DNA of 38,161 bases from JAKQHY01 sp034429475. GTDB taxonomy: Bacteria; Chloroflexota; Anaerolineae; B4-G1; SLSP01. Positions within the stretch are counted from its first letter, which is position 1. The number at the start of each line of letters is the position of its first letter. Both the position numbers and the translations under genes were made by a program. Positions 1 through 8,497 of the stretch are shown here, in pieces. The notes under the pieces are model-generated. The model was not told where the DNA came from. It was given only the letters and a program-made list of their open reading frames with translations, and ran no database searches. The DNA is taken from positions 1-38,161 of the forward strand of contig DAOUGD010000010.1 of the NCBI GenBank assembly GCA_034429475.1, given 5' to 3'.

Positions 1-1
1 C

Positions 2-1522
2 CTCTCCCCCTCTATCCTTTTACTGGCCGCCGCCGGCGTGCTGTGGGGACTGGTGCTGGCGCGATTTTCGTTCCCCAACATACTGATGCTCATCGCGTTA
101 AGCGTGGCCGCGGTCGGCAGCGTCATCGAACCGCTGGTTGGCATCGGGGTCGCGCTGTTCCTGGGGCCGTTTTGGGCCTGGCTGCCGATAGCCGTCCCCC
201 AAGTTCCCCCGTTGATCGGGCAGTACGTCTTCCTGCTGGCCGTCGCCGCTTGGGGCGCGCGCGGCCTGATGCACCGTTCCTTTCGCCTGCCGGCCCCGCC
301 GTTGTTGCTGCCGCTGTTGCTCTTCATGGGCGCGGCGCTGCTTTCCCTCTGGAATCCGATTGACGAGTGGGTGGGCTGGTGGGAGTGGGCCAAGTGGGGC
401 CAAATCCTGCTGATGGCCCTGCTGGTCTATGATCGCCTGACTGAGAATGACGGAACTGCGCGAAGCGGTTGGCTGATGGTGATGCTGGCGTTGCCCGCCG
501 TCTTCCAGGCCGCCGTCGGAATCTGGCAATCCGTCTGGTGGGGCGGCGCGCCGGAGAACTTCGCCATCAACGACCGTTTCTTCCGCGCCTACGGCACCTT
601 CCAGCAGCCCAACCCCTACGCCGGATTCCTGGGGATGATCGGCGCACTGCTCGTCGGGCCGCTCCTGGTGATTGGATGGGAGTGGATGGCCCAACAGTTG
701 CGAGTGAGGAGTTGCGAGTTAGGAGTAAGGAATTGCGAATTACGCCCCCTCACTCCTCACTCCTCACTCCTCACTCCTCACTCCTCACTCCAAAATCCAA
801 AATGGCTCTTGCTGCCTGCCGTCGCGTTGATCGGGGTGGGGATCATCGCGTCGTGGTCGCGGGGGGCGTGGATGGGCTTTGGGATCGCGCTGTTGGCGAT
901 GGCGGCGGCGCTGCCGAAACGCGGGGCGTGGGGCATCGTGCTGGCGCTGGCGCTGGTGGGCGGCGGACTGGGGCTGTATAGCGCGGGACTGCTGCCGGCC
1001 TCCATCGCCAACCGGTTGACCGGCTTTATGGAATACACCCGCTTCGAGGACGTGCGCGGCGCGGGCATCAACGACGCCAACTTTGCTGTGCTGGAGCGTA
1101 TGGCGCACTGGCAAGCCGCGCTCGATATGTGGCGAGCGAACTTCTGGTTTGGTGTGGGCTTTGGCGGCTACGATGCGGCGTACCTGGAATACCGGCTCAT
1201 CAACTGGAAACTGGCCCTGGGGCACGCACACAACTACTACCTCAACCTGCTGGCCGAAACCGGTGTGACCGGGTTAGCCGCGTACCTGACCTTCCTGGGG
1301 AGCGTCTTCTGGGGACTTTGGCGGGCGTCGCGCCGTCTCGACGGCTGGCAGCGCGGACTGGCCGTTGGACTCATCGGCGCGTGGATGCATATGGCCGCGC
1401 ATAACCTCGTGGACAACATCCTCGTCAACAACGTCCACCTGCACCTGGGCGTGCTGCTGGCGCTGAGTGCGTGGGTGATGCGAGTGAGGAGTGAGGAGTT
1501 GCGAGTGAGGAGTGAGGAGTGA
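2..1522 (+). CDS. O-antigen ligase / polymerase-like membrane protein (5' partial)
   Basis: Polytopic inner-membrane protein of the Wzy/WaaL (O-antigen ligase) type, expected to join or polymerise lipid-linked glycans on the outer face of the membrane. The frame is open back to the window edge, so the true start is probably upstream; the first in-window start codon is GTG at 38. About ten hydrophobic segments are visible. Family-typical pieces are the GTFQQPNPYAGFLGM region, the SWSRGAW segment, and a late periplasmic loop with GHAHNYYLNLLAETG. It resembles the C-terminal half of the 25053-28256 protein. Two oddities come from heptanucleotide repeats: an in-frame insert of about 35 residues encoded at 697-804, and a C-terminal tail (RVRSEELRVRSEE) that is pure repeat translation. 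Ligase and polymerase cannot be separated from sequence alone. Confidence 0.85.
   Translation, partial: LSPSILLLAAAGVLWGLVLARFSFPNILMLIALSVAAVGSVIEPLVGIGVALFLGPFWAWLPIAVPQVPPLIGQYVFLLAVAAWGARGLMHRSFRLPAPPLLLPLLLFMGAALLSLWNPIDEWVGWWEWAKWGQILLMALLVYDRLTENDGTARSGWLMVMLALPAVFQAAVGIWQSVWWGGAPENFAINDRFFRAYGTFQQPNPYAGFLGMIGALLVGPLLVIGWEWMAQQLRVRSCELGVRNCELRPLTPHSSLLTPHSSLQNPKWLLLPAVALIGVGIIASWSRGAWMGFGIALLAMAAALPKRGAWGIVLALALVGGGLGLYSAGLLPASIANRLTGFMEYTRFEDVRGAGINDANFAVLERMAHWQAALDMWRANFWFGVGFGGYDAAYLEYRLINWKLALGHAHNYYLNLLAETGVTGLAAYLTFLGSVFWGLWRASRRLDGWQRGLAVGLIGAWMHMAAHNLVDNILVNNVHLHLGVLLALSAWVMRVRSEELRVRSEE
697..804. repeat. Heptanucleotide repeat cluster inside a reading frame
   Basis: GAGTGAG/GAGTTAG-type 7-nt units on the left and their complement (ACTCCTC repeated about six times) on the right, closing with CAAAATCCAAAATGG. 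The arms can pair. The cluster is translated in frame as a charged, Ser-rich loop of the O-antigen ligase-like protein. Confidence 0.85.
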
Positions 1523-1589
1523 GGAGTGGCGAGTGAGGAATGGCTTCCTAACTCCTAACTCCTAACTCCTAACTCCTAACTCCTAACTT
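1478..1589. repeat. Heptanucleotide repeat cluster at a gene 3' end
   Basis: GAGTGAG-type units run through the last codons and stop (TGA, 1520-1522) of the O-antigen ligase-like gene. They are followed by six CTAACTC-type units up to the stop of the convergent DegV gene. Left and right arms are near-complementary. Confidence 0.85.
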
Positions 1590-1592
1590 GTT

Positions 1593-2462
1593 TCAGGGGA
1601 TTGGGGGATACTGGGCCAGGGACGCAAACCCCAACCCCACCATCGTAGTACCCGTGTGCGCGCCCAGTACCGGCGACATATTCGCCAACGGCATCCAGGT
1701 GCAGGGATAATACTTTTCGACTTCTTCACGCATGGCCGCCGCCCCTTCCGGGTTGTAAGCGTGAATGATCTGGGTGCGCAGCGGCGTCCCGTGGGGGTGT
1801 TTGCGGGACACAATTCTCACCAGTTCCTCGATGGCGCGTTTGAACGTGCGCGCCTGCCCCAACTGCTCGTATGCCCCGGTGTCTTTTGCCACCCCAATGA
1901 TCGGCTTGATTTTGAGCATCGAGGCAATCAGTCCCTTCATGTGGCTGATGCGCCCCCCGTGGATGAGGTAGCGCAGGTCATCCAGCGTGTAGATGGAATC
2001 CGACACGGCGACGATGTCCTGGATGAGTTTGACAATTTGCGGCACCGGCCACCCGGCTTTGACAGCGCGGGCGGCGGCGGAGACCTGCCACCCCATCACC
2101 GCCGATAACGTCTTGCTGTCCACGATGGTGACGTTGGCTTCGGGCACCATTTTGGCCCCGGCCTGCGCCGCATTGACCGATCCGCTGAGTCCCGACGACA
2201 TCTGAATGGACAGAATGTCCGGGTCGGTCTGCGCCAGCTTGCGGTACCTCTCGGCATAATCCCCAGACGATGGCTGTGAGGTGGTTGGGAATCCGCCGGT
2301 TTGCGCCAATATACGATACAGTTCTTCAGGTTGAATGTCTTCGCCGCTGTGGTAGGTCTTGCCCTCCAACGTGATCGTGTGGCGCACCACGTGGATGGGT
2401 ATATCGGGCATCTCCTCCGGCGGCAGATACAAATCCATTCCGGTGTCAGTGACAATCTGCAT
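1593..2462 (-). CDS. DegV family (fatty-acid-binding) protein
   Basis: 289-residue DegV-family protein. The family binds a fatty acid and in Firmicutes (FakB) presents it to a fatty acid kinase; no kinase partner is in this window. Seen: N-terminal IVTDTGMDL, the family motif MSSGLSGSVNAAQ, DSKTLSAVMGWQ, LDDLRYLIHGGRIS, and a C-terminal SPVLGAHTGTTMVGLGF. Length is normal. I place the start at ATG 2462 because GGGAGAGGAG lies just upstream and homology begins there; an in-frame start at 2510 would add 16 unsupported residues. It is last in the long minus-strand block, 185 bases after the kinase-pseudokinase gene, and that gap carries a strong inverted repeat, so co-transcription is uncertain. 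Confidence 0.9.
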   Translation of the reverse strand: MQIVTDTGMDLYLPPEEMPDIPIHVVRHTITLEGKTYHSGEDIQPEELYRILAQTGGFPTTSQPSSGDYAERYRKLAQTDPDILSIQMSSGLSGSVNAAQAGAKMVPEANVTIVDSKTLSAVMGWQVSAAARAVKAGWPVPQIVKLIQDIVAVSDSIYTLDDLRYLIHGGRISHMKGLIASMLKIKPIIGVAKDTGAYEQLGQARTFKRAIEELVRIVSRKHPHGTPLRTQIIHAYNPEGAAAMREEVEKYYPCTWMPLANMSPVLGAHTGTTMVGLGFASLAQYPPIP

Positions 2463-2567
2463 TGCTCTCTCCTCTCCCTTGGGCTTAGAAATAACGAAGA
2501 TAATACCCAAAAAATAAAATTTTCTGCCAGAGGAGCTGCCCGATAGGCGAATCCCTTTATCAACTTG

Positions 2568-2645
2568 AACGAAACGTAAAACGTGAAACGTTATGATTTA
2601 ACCGTACAACTTCACGTTTCACGTTTTACGTTTTACGCTTTACGT
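2568..2645. repeat. Heptanucleotide inverted-repeat cluster (ACGTTTT type)
   Basis: A 17-nt arm CGTAAAACGTGAAACGT is perfectly repeated in inverse orientation as ACGTTTCACGTTTTACG, followed by further 7-nt units (ACGTTTT, ACGCTTT). It lies just beyond the stop of the kinase-pseudokinase gene and could act as a 3' hairpin in either orientation. Confidence 0.85.
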
Positions 2646-2647
2646 CA

Positions 2648-5209
2648 TTATACTCGAATTTCCCCTTCCTGCTTGCCGAAGCTGATCTTCACCCCGGCGG
2701 AGAGCGTCAGACTGCGCGTGGGGGCGACGTCCTTGATCGAGCCGTCGGCGGCGGTGATGACCCACTTCTCCGCGCTGAGATTGCGCAACCCCCAGATGTG
2801 GGGATTCTGAGGATGCTGGGTGACTTCGGCCACCGGCTGCGAAAAGTCGTAGCGCCGGTCGGGGTCAACGTGATGGGGATAGAGCTTGGTGTTGTAGTTG
2901 AGCATGACGATACTGTCGCCCACTTTCAAGCGCGGCGGCAGCACCAGATCGCCGTGACATGACCAACATGTCCCCAATTTGCCGGTGCTCTTGAGCGTGC
3001 TCAAATCATAGAAATTCTCGGCGCTGCACTGCGGGCAGTAGATGATTGTGTCGCGCAACTGCACCAGGACTTTGCGCCACTCGGTTTCGCGGATGCGGCC
3101 ATTGTAGGGGTCCACCAGCCCGGCGGTGAAGGCGCGGGTGAACATATCGCGCAGCGCCTGGGGATAGAGCGGCCAATAGTCCTGCACGCCAACGTGATAG
3201 CCCGGCACCGGGTGGTTCGTCGTGTTGTTGGGATCGAAGATGAAGATCGGCTCGGTCCCATATAGCCGCTTGATGGCCGCCGCGTCCAACACCGGTGTGT
3301 GCGTCAGCTTCTCGCCCGCCAGTGGATGGTGAATCATCAACCCGTAGAACAACAAAACGGCCAGCGAGTGCAGATCGGTCTGGACACTGGGCGCGGCCTC
3401 TTCCCGCACGATCTCCGGCGCCATAAAGGGCAGGACGGCGCTATCTGCCGACGCGCGCATTTCCCCTACCGCGCCAATGTTGTCATGATAGGCTAACGCG
3501 ACTGTGCCGACGTCCGGGTCGAAGAAGACATTGCGTGGAGAAAGGGCATAATAGCACAACCCGCGCATGTGCAGTGCGATGAAACTATCCACCAGATTGA
3601 GCATCGTGGTCATCAACACGTAGAAGGTCGGCTCGGTCCAGCGCTTTGCCAGCTCTTCCAGTGATTTGAAATGTGCGGGGTGCGGCGGCGTGATGTACCC
3701 GAATCCCGCTGCCAGTGGGGATTCCACCAGGCGCGTCGGCCAGAGAAAGTGGGGCGATGGCGCCCCCTGCTTAATCTGCGCCTCAAAACCTGCGCGCCGT
3801 TCGGACGTAGCCTCTGCCGGGAAGTACCAGCGCAAGGTCACGGCCTGCCCGTTGATCTCGGCCGCGTAAGTGTTGGACTGCCCCTCAGTGCTCAAGAATT
3901 GCTCCACCGTGTATTGATTGACCAGAATCCCCGTCTGTTGATCCGGGAGGGTCATGAAGGTGAAGAGTTGCGGCACCGGTATAGGCTGCGGGGCCGGTTG
4001 CGGCGGTGGGACGATCGGTTGTGGGGCGACCTGTGGGGCCGGCTGCGGCGGCGGGGCGACAGGCTGCGGCGTGGGCTGCGCCACAACGGGCTGCGGCGTG
4101 GGTTGCGCTACGACTTGGGGGGCCGGCTGTGGCGTGGGTTGCGCCGCCGGTTGGGGGTGTGTCACTGCCGGTTGGGGCTGTGGCGCCGGCGCCGGCGGCG
4201 TTGCCATACGATCAATGATCTCGCGCGCCTTAAGCGCCTCCGGGCTGTCCGGTTCGGCGGCCAGCCACTGACTGACGGCCATCTTGGCAATCTGGAGCTT
4301 GCCGGATTGAATGGCCGCCTCGGCTTTAGTCTTCCACTGCGCCGCCACCGCCGCCAACTGCGCGCCGGTGCTTACCTGCATGCCAAGGCCATTCAGCGCG
4401 TTCCAGAAAGCCAGCGGTGTAGAATAACGGGTGGTCTTGTCCCAGGCCAATGCCTTTTTCAGCACATCTACGATGCCGGGGGGGACATCGCTGGGCCAGG
4501 CGGAGGGGAACTGCGGCCCCTGTGCGTGCGCGTGCATCGCCTGCATCACGCTGTCGCCGGCAAACAAGGGCTGCCCCAGCAGCATCTCATACGTGATACA
4601 CCCCAGCGCGTAGATGTCGGCCGGAATTTCTGGCGGCTCCGTCTCCCAAACTTCCGGCGCGATGTAGGGCAGCGTGCCGATCACGCCGCCATCAATGCGG
4701 GTCAGGCCTACCTGGTTGCCCGCCATCAAATACGTCAGGCCGAAATCCATGACCAACGGCCCGCCGGGCGGATCAATGAGGATATTGCCCGGTTTAAGGT
4801 CGCCATGCGCCGAGCCCTGTTCGTGGGCGTAGTTCACCGCTTCACAAACGGACTTGAGGAACGCCAGCGCCTTGGCCCACGGAACGGACTGCCCGCTGTG
4901 GGCGTTAATGGTCTGCGCCAGACTGCCGTCGCGGGCCAACTGCATCACCATGTACGGGCGCCCGTCTGTCTCACCCACCTCATACACTGGCACAATGTGG
5001 GGATGTTGCAAGCGCGCCAACGCGCGCACCTTATCCTGCAAGCGCGCGACCCACAATTCATCCTGTACGAGCGCCGCATCGAAGACTTTTGCGGCGCCCA
5101 GCCGTCCCATCACCGTGTCTTCCACACGATAGACGGTAGCAAAGCGGCCCTGTCCCAAAACACCTAAAACGCGATACTTGCCCAGGTTGGGAAATTGTCC
5201 TGTGCTCAC
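2648..5209 (-). CDS. Ser/Thr kinase - pseudokinase - zinc ribbon fusion
   Basis: 853 residues in four parts. Residues 12-275: a canonical eukaryotic-like kinase with LGQGRFATVY, Lys41, a catalytic loop HGDLKPGN (HRD changed to HGD, Asp137 kept), DFG at 155 and APE. Residues 338-412: a Pro/Gln/Ala-rich linker. Residues 425-720: a second kinase-like domain closely matching the neighbouring 439-residue kinase but apparently dead (Lys to Arg460, catalytic Asp to Ala555, DFG-equivalent Asp to Tyr574). Residues 725-751: a CxxC...CxxC zinc ribbon. An FHA-like beta-rich tail follows (WGLRNLS...ISFG, 805-853). Start is GTG with AAGGAGG five bases upstream. No membrane segment. Last gene of the vWA/PP2C/LRR/kinase locus. 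The active domain would phosphorylate proteins, with the pseudokinase as scaffold or regulator (inference). Confidence 0.9.
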   Translation of the reverse strand: MSTGQFPNLGKYRVLGVLGQGRFATVYRVEDTVMGRLGAAKVFDAALVQDELWVARLQDKVRALARLQHPHIVPVYEVGETDGRPYMVMQLARDGSLAQTINAHSGQSVPWAKALAFLKSVCEAVNYAHEQGSAHGDLKPGNILIDPPGGPLVMDFGLTYLMAGNQVGLTRIDGGVIGTLPYIAPEVWETEPPEIPADIYALGCITYEMLLGQPLFAGDSVMQAMHAHAQGPQFPSAWPSDVPPGIVDVLKKALAWDKTTRYSTPLAFWNALNGLGMQVSTGAQLAAVAAQWKTKAEAAIQSGKLQIAKMAVSQWLAAEPDSPEALKAREIIDRMATPPAPAPQPQPAVTHPQPAAQPTPQPAPQVVAQPTPQPVVAQPTPQPVAPPPQPAPQVAPQPIVPPPQPAPQPIPVPQLFTFMTLPDQQTGILVNQYTVEQFLSTEGQSNTYAAEINGQAVTLRWYFPAEATSERRAGFEAQIKQGAPSPHFLWPTRLVESPLAAGFGYITPPHPAHFKSLEELAKRWTEPTFYVLMTTMLNLVDSFIALHMRGLCYYALSPRNVFFDPDVGTVALAYHDNIGAVGEMRASADSAVLPFMAPEIVREEAAPSVQTDLHSLAVLLFYGLMIHHPLAGEKLTHTPVLDAAAIKRLYGTEPIFIFDPNNTTNHPVPGYHVGVQDYWPLYPQALRDMFTRAFTAGLVDPYNGRIRETEWRKVLVQLRDTIIYCPQCSAENFYDLSTLKSTGKLGTCWSCHGDLVLPPRLKVGDSIVMLNYNTKLYPHHVDPDRRYDFSQPVAEVTQHPQNPHIWGLRNLSAEKWVITAADGSIKDVAPTRSLTLSAGVKISFGKQEGEIRV

Positions 5210-5217
5210 TTAGCCCT

Positions 5218-5311
5218 CCTTAGATTGAGGATTTGTTGACGGCAGATTTGTTGATTGAAGATTGGTAGATGGAGCAAATCACCAAATCTAACATCACCAA
5301 ATCTAAAATTT
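5218..5311. repeat. Repeat-rich intergenic inverted cluster
   Basis: GATTTGTTGA-like units on the left and CACCAAATCTAA-like units on the right form a loose inverted pair filling the gap between the two kinase genes. Same architecture as the other clusters, with more divergent units; it also holds the AAGGAGG ribosome site of the downstream gene. Confidence 0.6.
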
Positions 5312-6631
5312 TTAAACGCGGATCTCGCCCTCTTTACCATAGCCGAAGTTGATTTTGGCGCCGACGGCCAGACGGACATTCTGCCCATTCTCAACATCGC
5401 GGATGGCGCCGTCGTCCGTCGTGATCGTCCACTTGCCGCCGCTCAGATTGCGCAATCCCCAAATGCTAGGGTCTTTGGGATGTTGGTTTACTTCGGCGAT
5501 GGGGGTGGTGAAATCGTACAGCTTGTTGGGATCAACGTGATGCGGATAAAGCCTGGTGTCGTAGTTCAGCATGACGACCGCGTCGCTAATGCGGATGCGA
5601 GGGGGCAAAATCAAATCGGCACCGCAAGACCAGCACACGCCGGGCTTGCCGCCGCTCTGTTTCAGCGCCACGCCATCGTAGAAATTCTCCGAACCACACT
5701 TGGGGCAGTAGATGATGGCATCGCGCATCCTGACCATCGCTGCGCGCCACTCGCTCTCACGAACGCGCTCCAACGGGTCGTGCAAGCCCTGCGTGAACGC
5801 CTCGACGAACATATCGCGGATGTACTGCGGGTACAGCGGCCAGAAAGCGATCACGTTGTCGTGAAATCCCGGCACCGGGCGATTGGTATCATTGTTGGGA
5901 TCAAAGATGAAGACAGGATGTGTACCATAGAGCTGGTTCATCGCCGGCAAATCCAGACACTTGATGTCCGATTCCAGCTTTCCTTCCAGCGGATGATGCA
6001 CCATCATCATATAGAACAGCAGGACCGCCAATGAGTACAGGTCGGTCTGCATACTGGGTAATGCCTCACACCGCACGATTTCTGGCGCCATAAAGCGCGG
6101 CGTGCCGAGGACGCCGCCCTGCGCCTGTCCGTCAATGGCGACGTTGTCGTTGTCACAAATGAGCACCTCGCCAGTGTTCGGCTCGAAGAAGACGTTGCCA
6201 AAGGAGATGTCGCGGTAACAGAGACCTTTGGCGTGCAATTCCAGATAACTATCGGCCAGCGACAACCCCGCCGTCGCAATGGCGCGGAAGGTCGGCTCAG
6301 CGCGGCGCTTCATCAAATCCACGATGCTGATGTACTGCGGGCCGCGCAGCGGCATGATATAGCCAAAACCGGGCACGTCTTTCGCCTGGGTCAATTCGAT
6401 AGGCCAGAGGAATTTGTCCGTCGGCGGACCTTTTTTCACCAGGGTTTCCAAGCCCTGATATTGTTCTGGAGTCGCCGACGCCGGGAAATACCACTTGAGT
6501 GCGATCTTTTTGCCGCCCAGATCCGCCTTATAGACCTCACCTTGCCCGCCGCCGCCCAGGAACTTCTCCGCAACACAGGGCATTTTGGATGTGATTGTAT
6601 AGACCGTTTGGCCTTCTTTTAGAATTTGCAT
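5312..6631 (-). CDS. Atypical protein kinase with C-terminal zinc ribbon (TerY-P/YegI-like)
   Basis: 439 residues. Kinase fold 20-305 with glycine loop LGGGGQGEVYKA, Lys46 (ALKWYFP), catalytic loop YRDISFGN (Asp141, Asn146), a CDNDN motif replacing DFG (metal-binding Asp160), and MAPE. The DND form is typical, to my knowledge, of kinases paired with TerY-like vWA and PP2C proteins. A zinc ribbon follows (Cys309, 312, 333, 336), then a beta-rich tail with WGLRNLS...INFGYGKEGEIRV resembling an FHA-type sandwich (inference). Start is ATG after GGGGGAT. All key residues are present, so activity is expected, probably on Ser/Thr. It lies 102 bases upstream of its dead duplicate and 180 bases after the LRR pair, with a heptamer cluster in between. 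Confidence 0.9.
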   Translation of the reverse strand: MQILKEGQTVYTITSKMPCVAEKFLGGGGQGEVYKADLGGKKIALKWYFPASATPEQYQGLETLVKKGPPTDKFLWPIELTQAKDVPGFGYIMPLRGPQYISIVDLMKRRAEPTFRAIATAGLSLADSYLELHAKGLCYRDISFGNVFFEPNTGEVLICDNDNVAIDGQAQGGVLGTPRFMAPEIVRCEALPSMQTDLYSLAVLLFYMMMVHHPLEGKLESDIKCLDLPAMNQLYGTHPVFIFDPNNDTNRPVPGFHDNVIAFWPLYPQYIRDMFVEAFTQGLHDPLERVRESEWRAAMVRMRDAIIYCPKCGSENFYDGVALKQSGGKPGVCWSCGADLILPPRIRISDAVVMLNYDTRLYPHHVDPNKLYDFTTPIAEVNQHPKDPSIWGLRNLSGGKWTITTDDGAIRDVENGQNVRLAVGAKINFGYGKEGEIRV

Positions 6632-6713
6632 CGTTATCCCCCATTTTTGATATTACGTGGTTTAGATGATCAAGGTTGCTCTAAGTTTATATGGGCATGG
6701 TAGATTTGCAAGA

Positions 6714-6811
6714 ACGCGAGTGAGGAGTGAGGATTTGCGAGTGAGGAGTGAGGATTTGCGAGCGAAGAGTTGCGAACTACTTCACTCCTAACTCCTAACT
6801 CGCAACTCGCC
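6714..6811. repeat. Heptanucleotide inverted-repeat cluster (GAGTGAG/CTAACTC)
   Basis: The 21-nt block GCGAGTGAGGAGTGAGGATT(T) (three 7-nt units) occurs twice, then degenerates. It is answered by CTCCTAACTCCTAACTCGCAACTCGC in inverse orientation. The cluster occupies the gap between the second LRR gene and the atypical kinase gene. Confidence 0.85.
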
Positions 6812-8497
6812 TCATCGCAAGATAACCAATCCTGGTTGCGGCAGGATGTCGGCGAGGCTTCGCGGGAGGTTGGAACATTGCGCAATTTCCAGGTGGCGCA
6901 AGCCAGGCAACGCGCCCAGGTGCGTCAGACCGGCCTCGGTGATGGCGACGCCGTTCAGGTACAGGGAGTGTAGTTGGGGCAAGTCGCGCAAGTGCGCCAA
7001 CCCCACGTCGGTGATGGCTGTGCCTTCGAGGTCGAGACTGGTCAGCGCGCCGAGAGGCTTCAGATGCGCCAGCCCCACATCACTGACGAACGTGTGCGAG
7101 AGGTCGAGCCGGGACAGATCGGGAAAACGGTGCAAATGAAGCAGTCCTCTGTCGGTGATGCGCAACCCGGCCAGCGCCAAATCTACCAGCCCGGTACAAG
7201 CCGCCAACCGCGCCACCCCCTCGTCGCTCACCTGCGTCCAGCTCAAATCCAGCCGGGAGAGCGCGCGGAGGTCGCGCAGATAGACCAGGCCCGCGTCGCC
7301 GATGTCGGTGCTCTCCAGGCCGAGTCGGGTCAGACCAGTGAGGTGCCGCAACGGCAAGAGTCCGGCGTCGGTAAGCTGGCCGCACGCGCCCAGGTCGAGC
7401 ACGTCGAGCTGGGGCAGCGCGCGGAGATGGTGCAGACCCGCGTTGGTCAGCCGGACGCAATGCCGCAAATCCAGACGGGTCAGGTAGGGCAGTGGGCGCA
7501 ACGCCTGTAGCCCCGCCCCGCTGATAGGCGTCTCAGCCAGGCCCAGGTCGGTCAGATGCTCCAGCGCGCTGAGCGCCGCCAGGCCGCCATCGTCAATCTG
7601 CGTCCCCTCGAGGTTCAGGCGCCCCAGGCGCGGCAGGTCGCGCAGGTGGCTCAAGCCCGCGTCGGTGAGCGCGGCGCAACGGCCCAGGTTGAGGTCGGTG
7701 AGGTGTGGCAGCGCGCCCAGGTGGGTTAGCCCGGCGTCGCCAAGGTGGTCGCACCACCACAGGTTGAAGGTGTTGAGCAGGGTCAGTGGGCGCAGGTGAC
7801 GCAACCCTGCATCGCCGACCTGCGTGCGCGACAGGTCCAGACGCAACAACCCCGTGAGTCCGATCAGGGATGCCATCCCCGCGTCGGTCAAAGCGCTGTA
7901 CTTCAGGTCAAGTTCCTGAATTGAGCCGAAAGTCGCCAACTCTTGCGCCAGCCGAACCAGCCCGGCGTCGTCCAAATGTCCATTGACGCGAACTTCGTAA
8001 TCCGCGGGAACTTGCAGACTGCCCGGCATCGTCCCTAACTCCTGCCACGCCCCCCACCCTCCCAGCCGCGCCGGTTCACGCACGGCGGGCAATGGAAGCG
8101 TCCCGGTGGCATTTTGCGGCGCACCGGGGCGTCCCAAGACCGTCAGTTGCAAGGTGGAGACAAAGGTGCGCGGCGTCGAATCGGTCTGAGTGCGCAAAGC
8201 CAGTGCCTCAGCGCAGGCTTCCACGGCCCACCGGGCGGCCTCTTCAGTCAGAAAATAGGTATCCAGCAGGCGGCGCGTCAACCAGGCAAACAACAGGGGA
8301 TAGGGGATGGCGCCCGTCGCGCTGCGCAGGTCCGCCGCCACACCCTCTTGCAGCGCCATCGTCAGCAAATTGATTTCGCCCCGGTACGCGCCGCACAGGT
8401 CGGAGAGGAGCGCCCGGCAGCGACGTGGGTCGTCGAGCACTTCCGCCCCGTAGTGGACGACGATCTCACGCAGCTTTTGGCGGGGCAGCGGGTGCAT
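6812..8497 (-). CDS. Leucine-rich-repeat protein with conserved N-terminal helical domain (second of pair)
   Basis: 561 residues. The first ~110 form a helical domain (RQKLREIVVHYG, DPRRCRALLSDLCG, then AARWAVEACAEALAL) shared with the upstream LRR protein; I know this module from other multidomain bacterial proteins but not a formal name for it. After a linker come about 15 LRRs of the cysteine-containing/GALA-like type, unit LTDAGLxxLxxLxxLxxLdL. No signal peptide, so cytoplasmic. Start is ATG 8497 because it overlaps the upstream stop as TAATG, implying translational coupling; the frame is open to 8641 but that extension is a shadow of the upstream gene. Probable binding or recognition subunit for the neighbouring kinase/phosphatase (inference). 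Confidence 0.88.
   Translation of the reverse strand: MHPLPRQKLREIVVHYGAEVLDDPRRCRALLSDLCGAYRGEINLLTMALQEGVAADLRSATGAIPYPLLFAWLTRRLLDTYFLTEEAARWAVEACAEALALRTQTDSTPRTFVSTLQLTVLGRPGAPQNATGTLPLPAVREPARLGGWGAWQELGTMPGSLQVPADYEVRVNGHLDDAGLVRLAQELATFGSIQELDLKYSALTDAGMASLIGLTGLLRLDLSRTQVGDAGLRHLRPLTLLNTFNLWWCDHLGDAGLTHLGALPHLTDLNLGRCAALTDAGLSHLRDLPRLGRLNLEGTQIDDGGLAALSALEHLTDLGLAETPISGAGLQALRPLPYLTRLDLRHCVRLTNAGLHHLRALPQLDVLDLGACGQLTDAGLLPLRHLTGLTRLGLESTDIGDAGLVYLRDLRALSRLDLSWTQVSDEGVARLAACTGLVDLALAGLRITDRGLLHLHRFPDLSRLDLSHTFVSDVGLAHLKPLGALTSLDLEGTAITDVGLAHLRDLPQLHSLYLNGVAITEAGLTHLGALPGLRHLEIAQCSNLPRSLADILPQPGLVILR

Noticed and set aside
697..804. Possible CRISPR-like array
   Set aside because: Units are 7 nt with no spacers of constant length; tandem simple repeat, not CRISPR.
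3671..5167. 498-codon open frame on the plus strand
   Set aside because: Arg/Gly/Leu-rich antisense shadow of the kinase-pseudokinase gene; no family features and no ribosome site.
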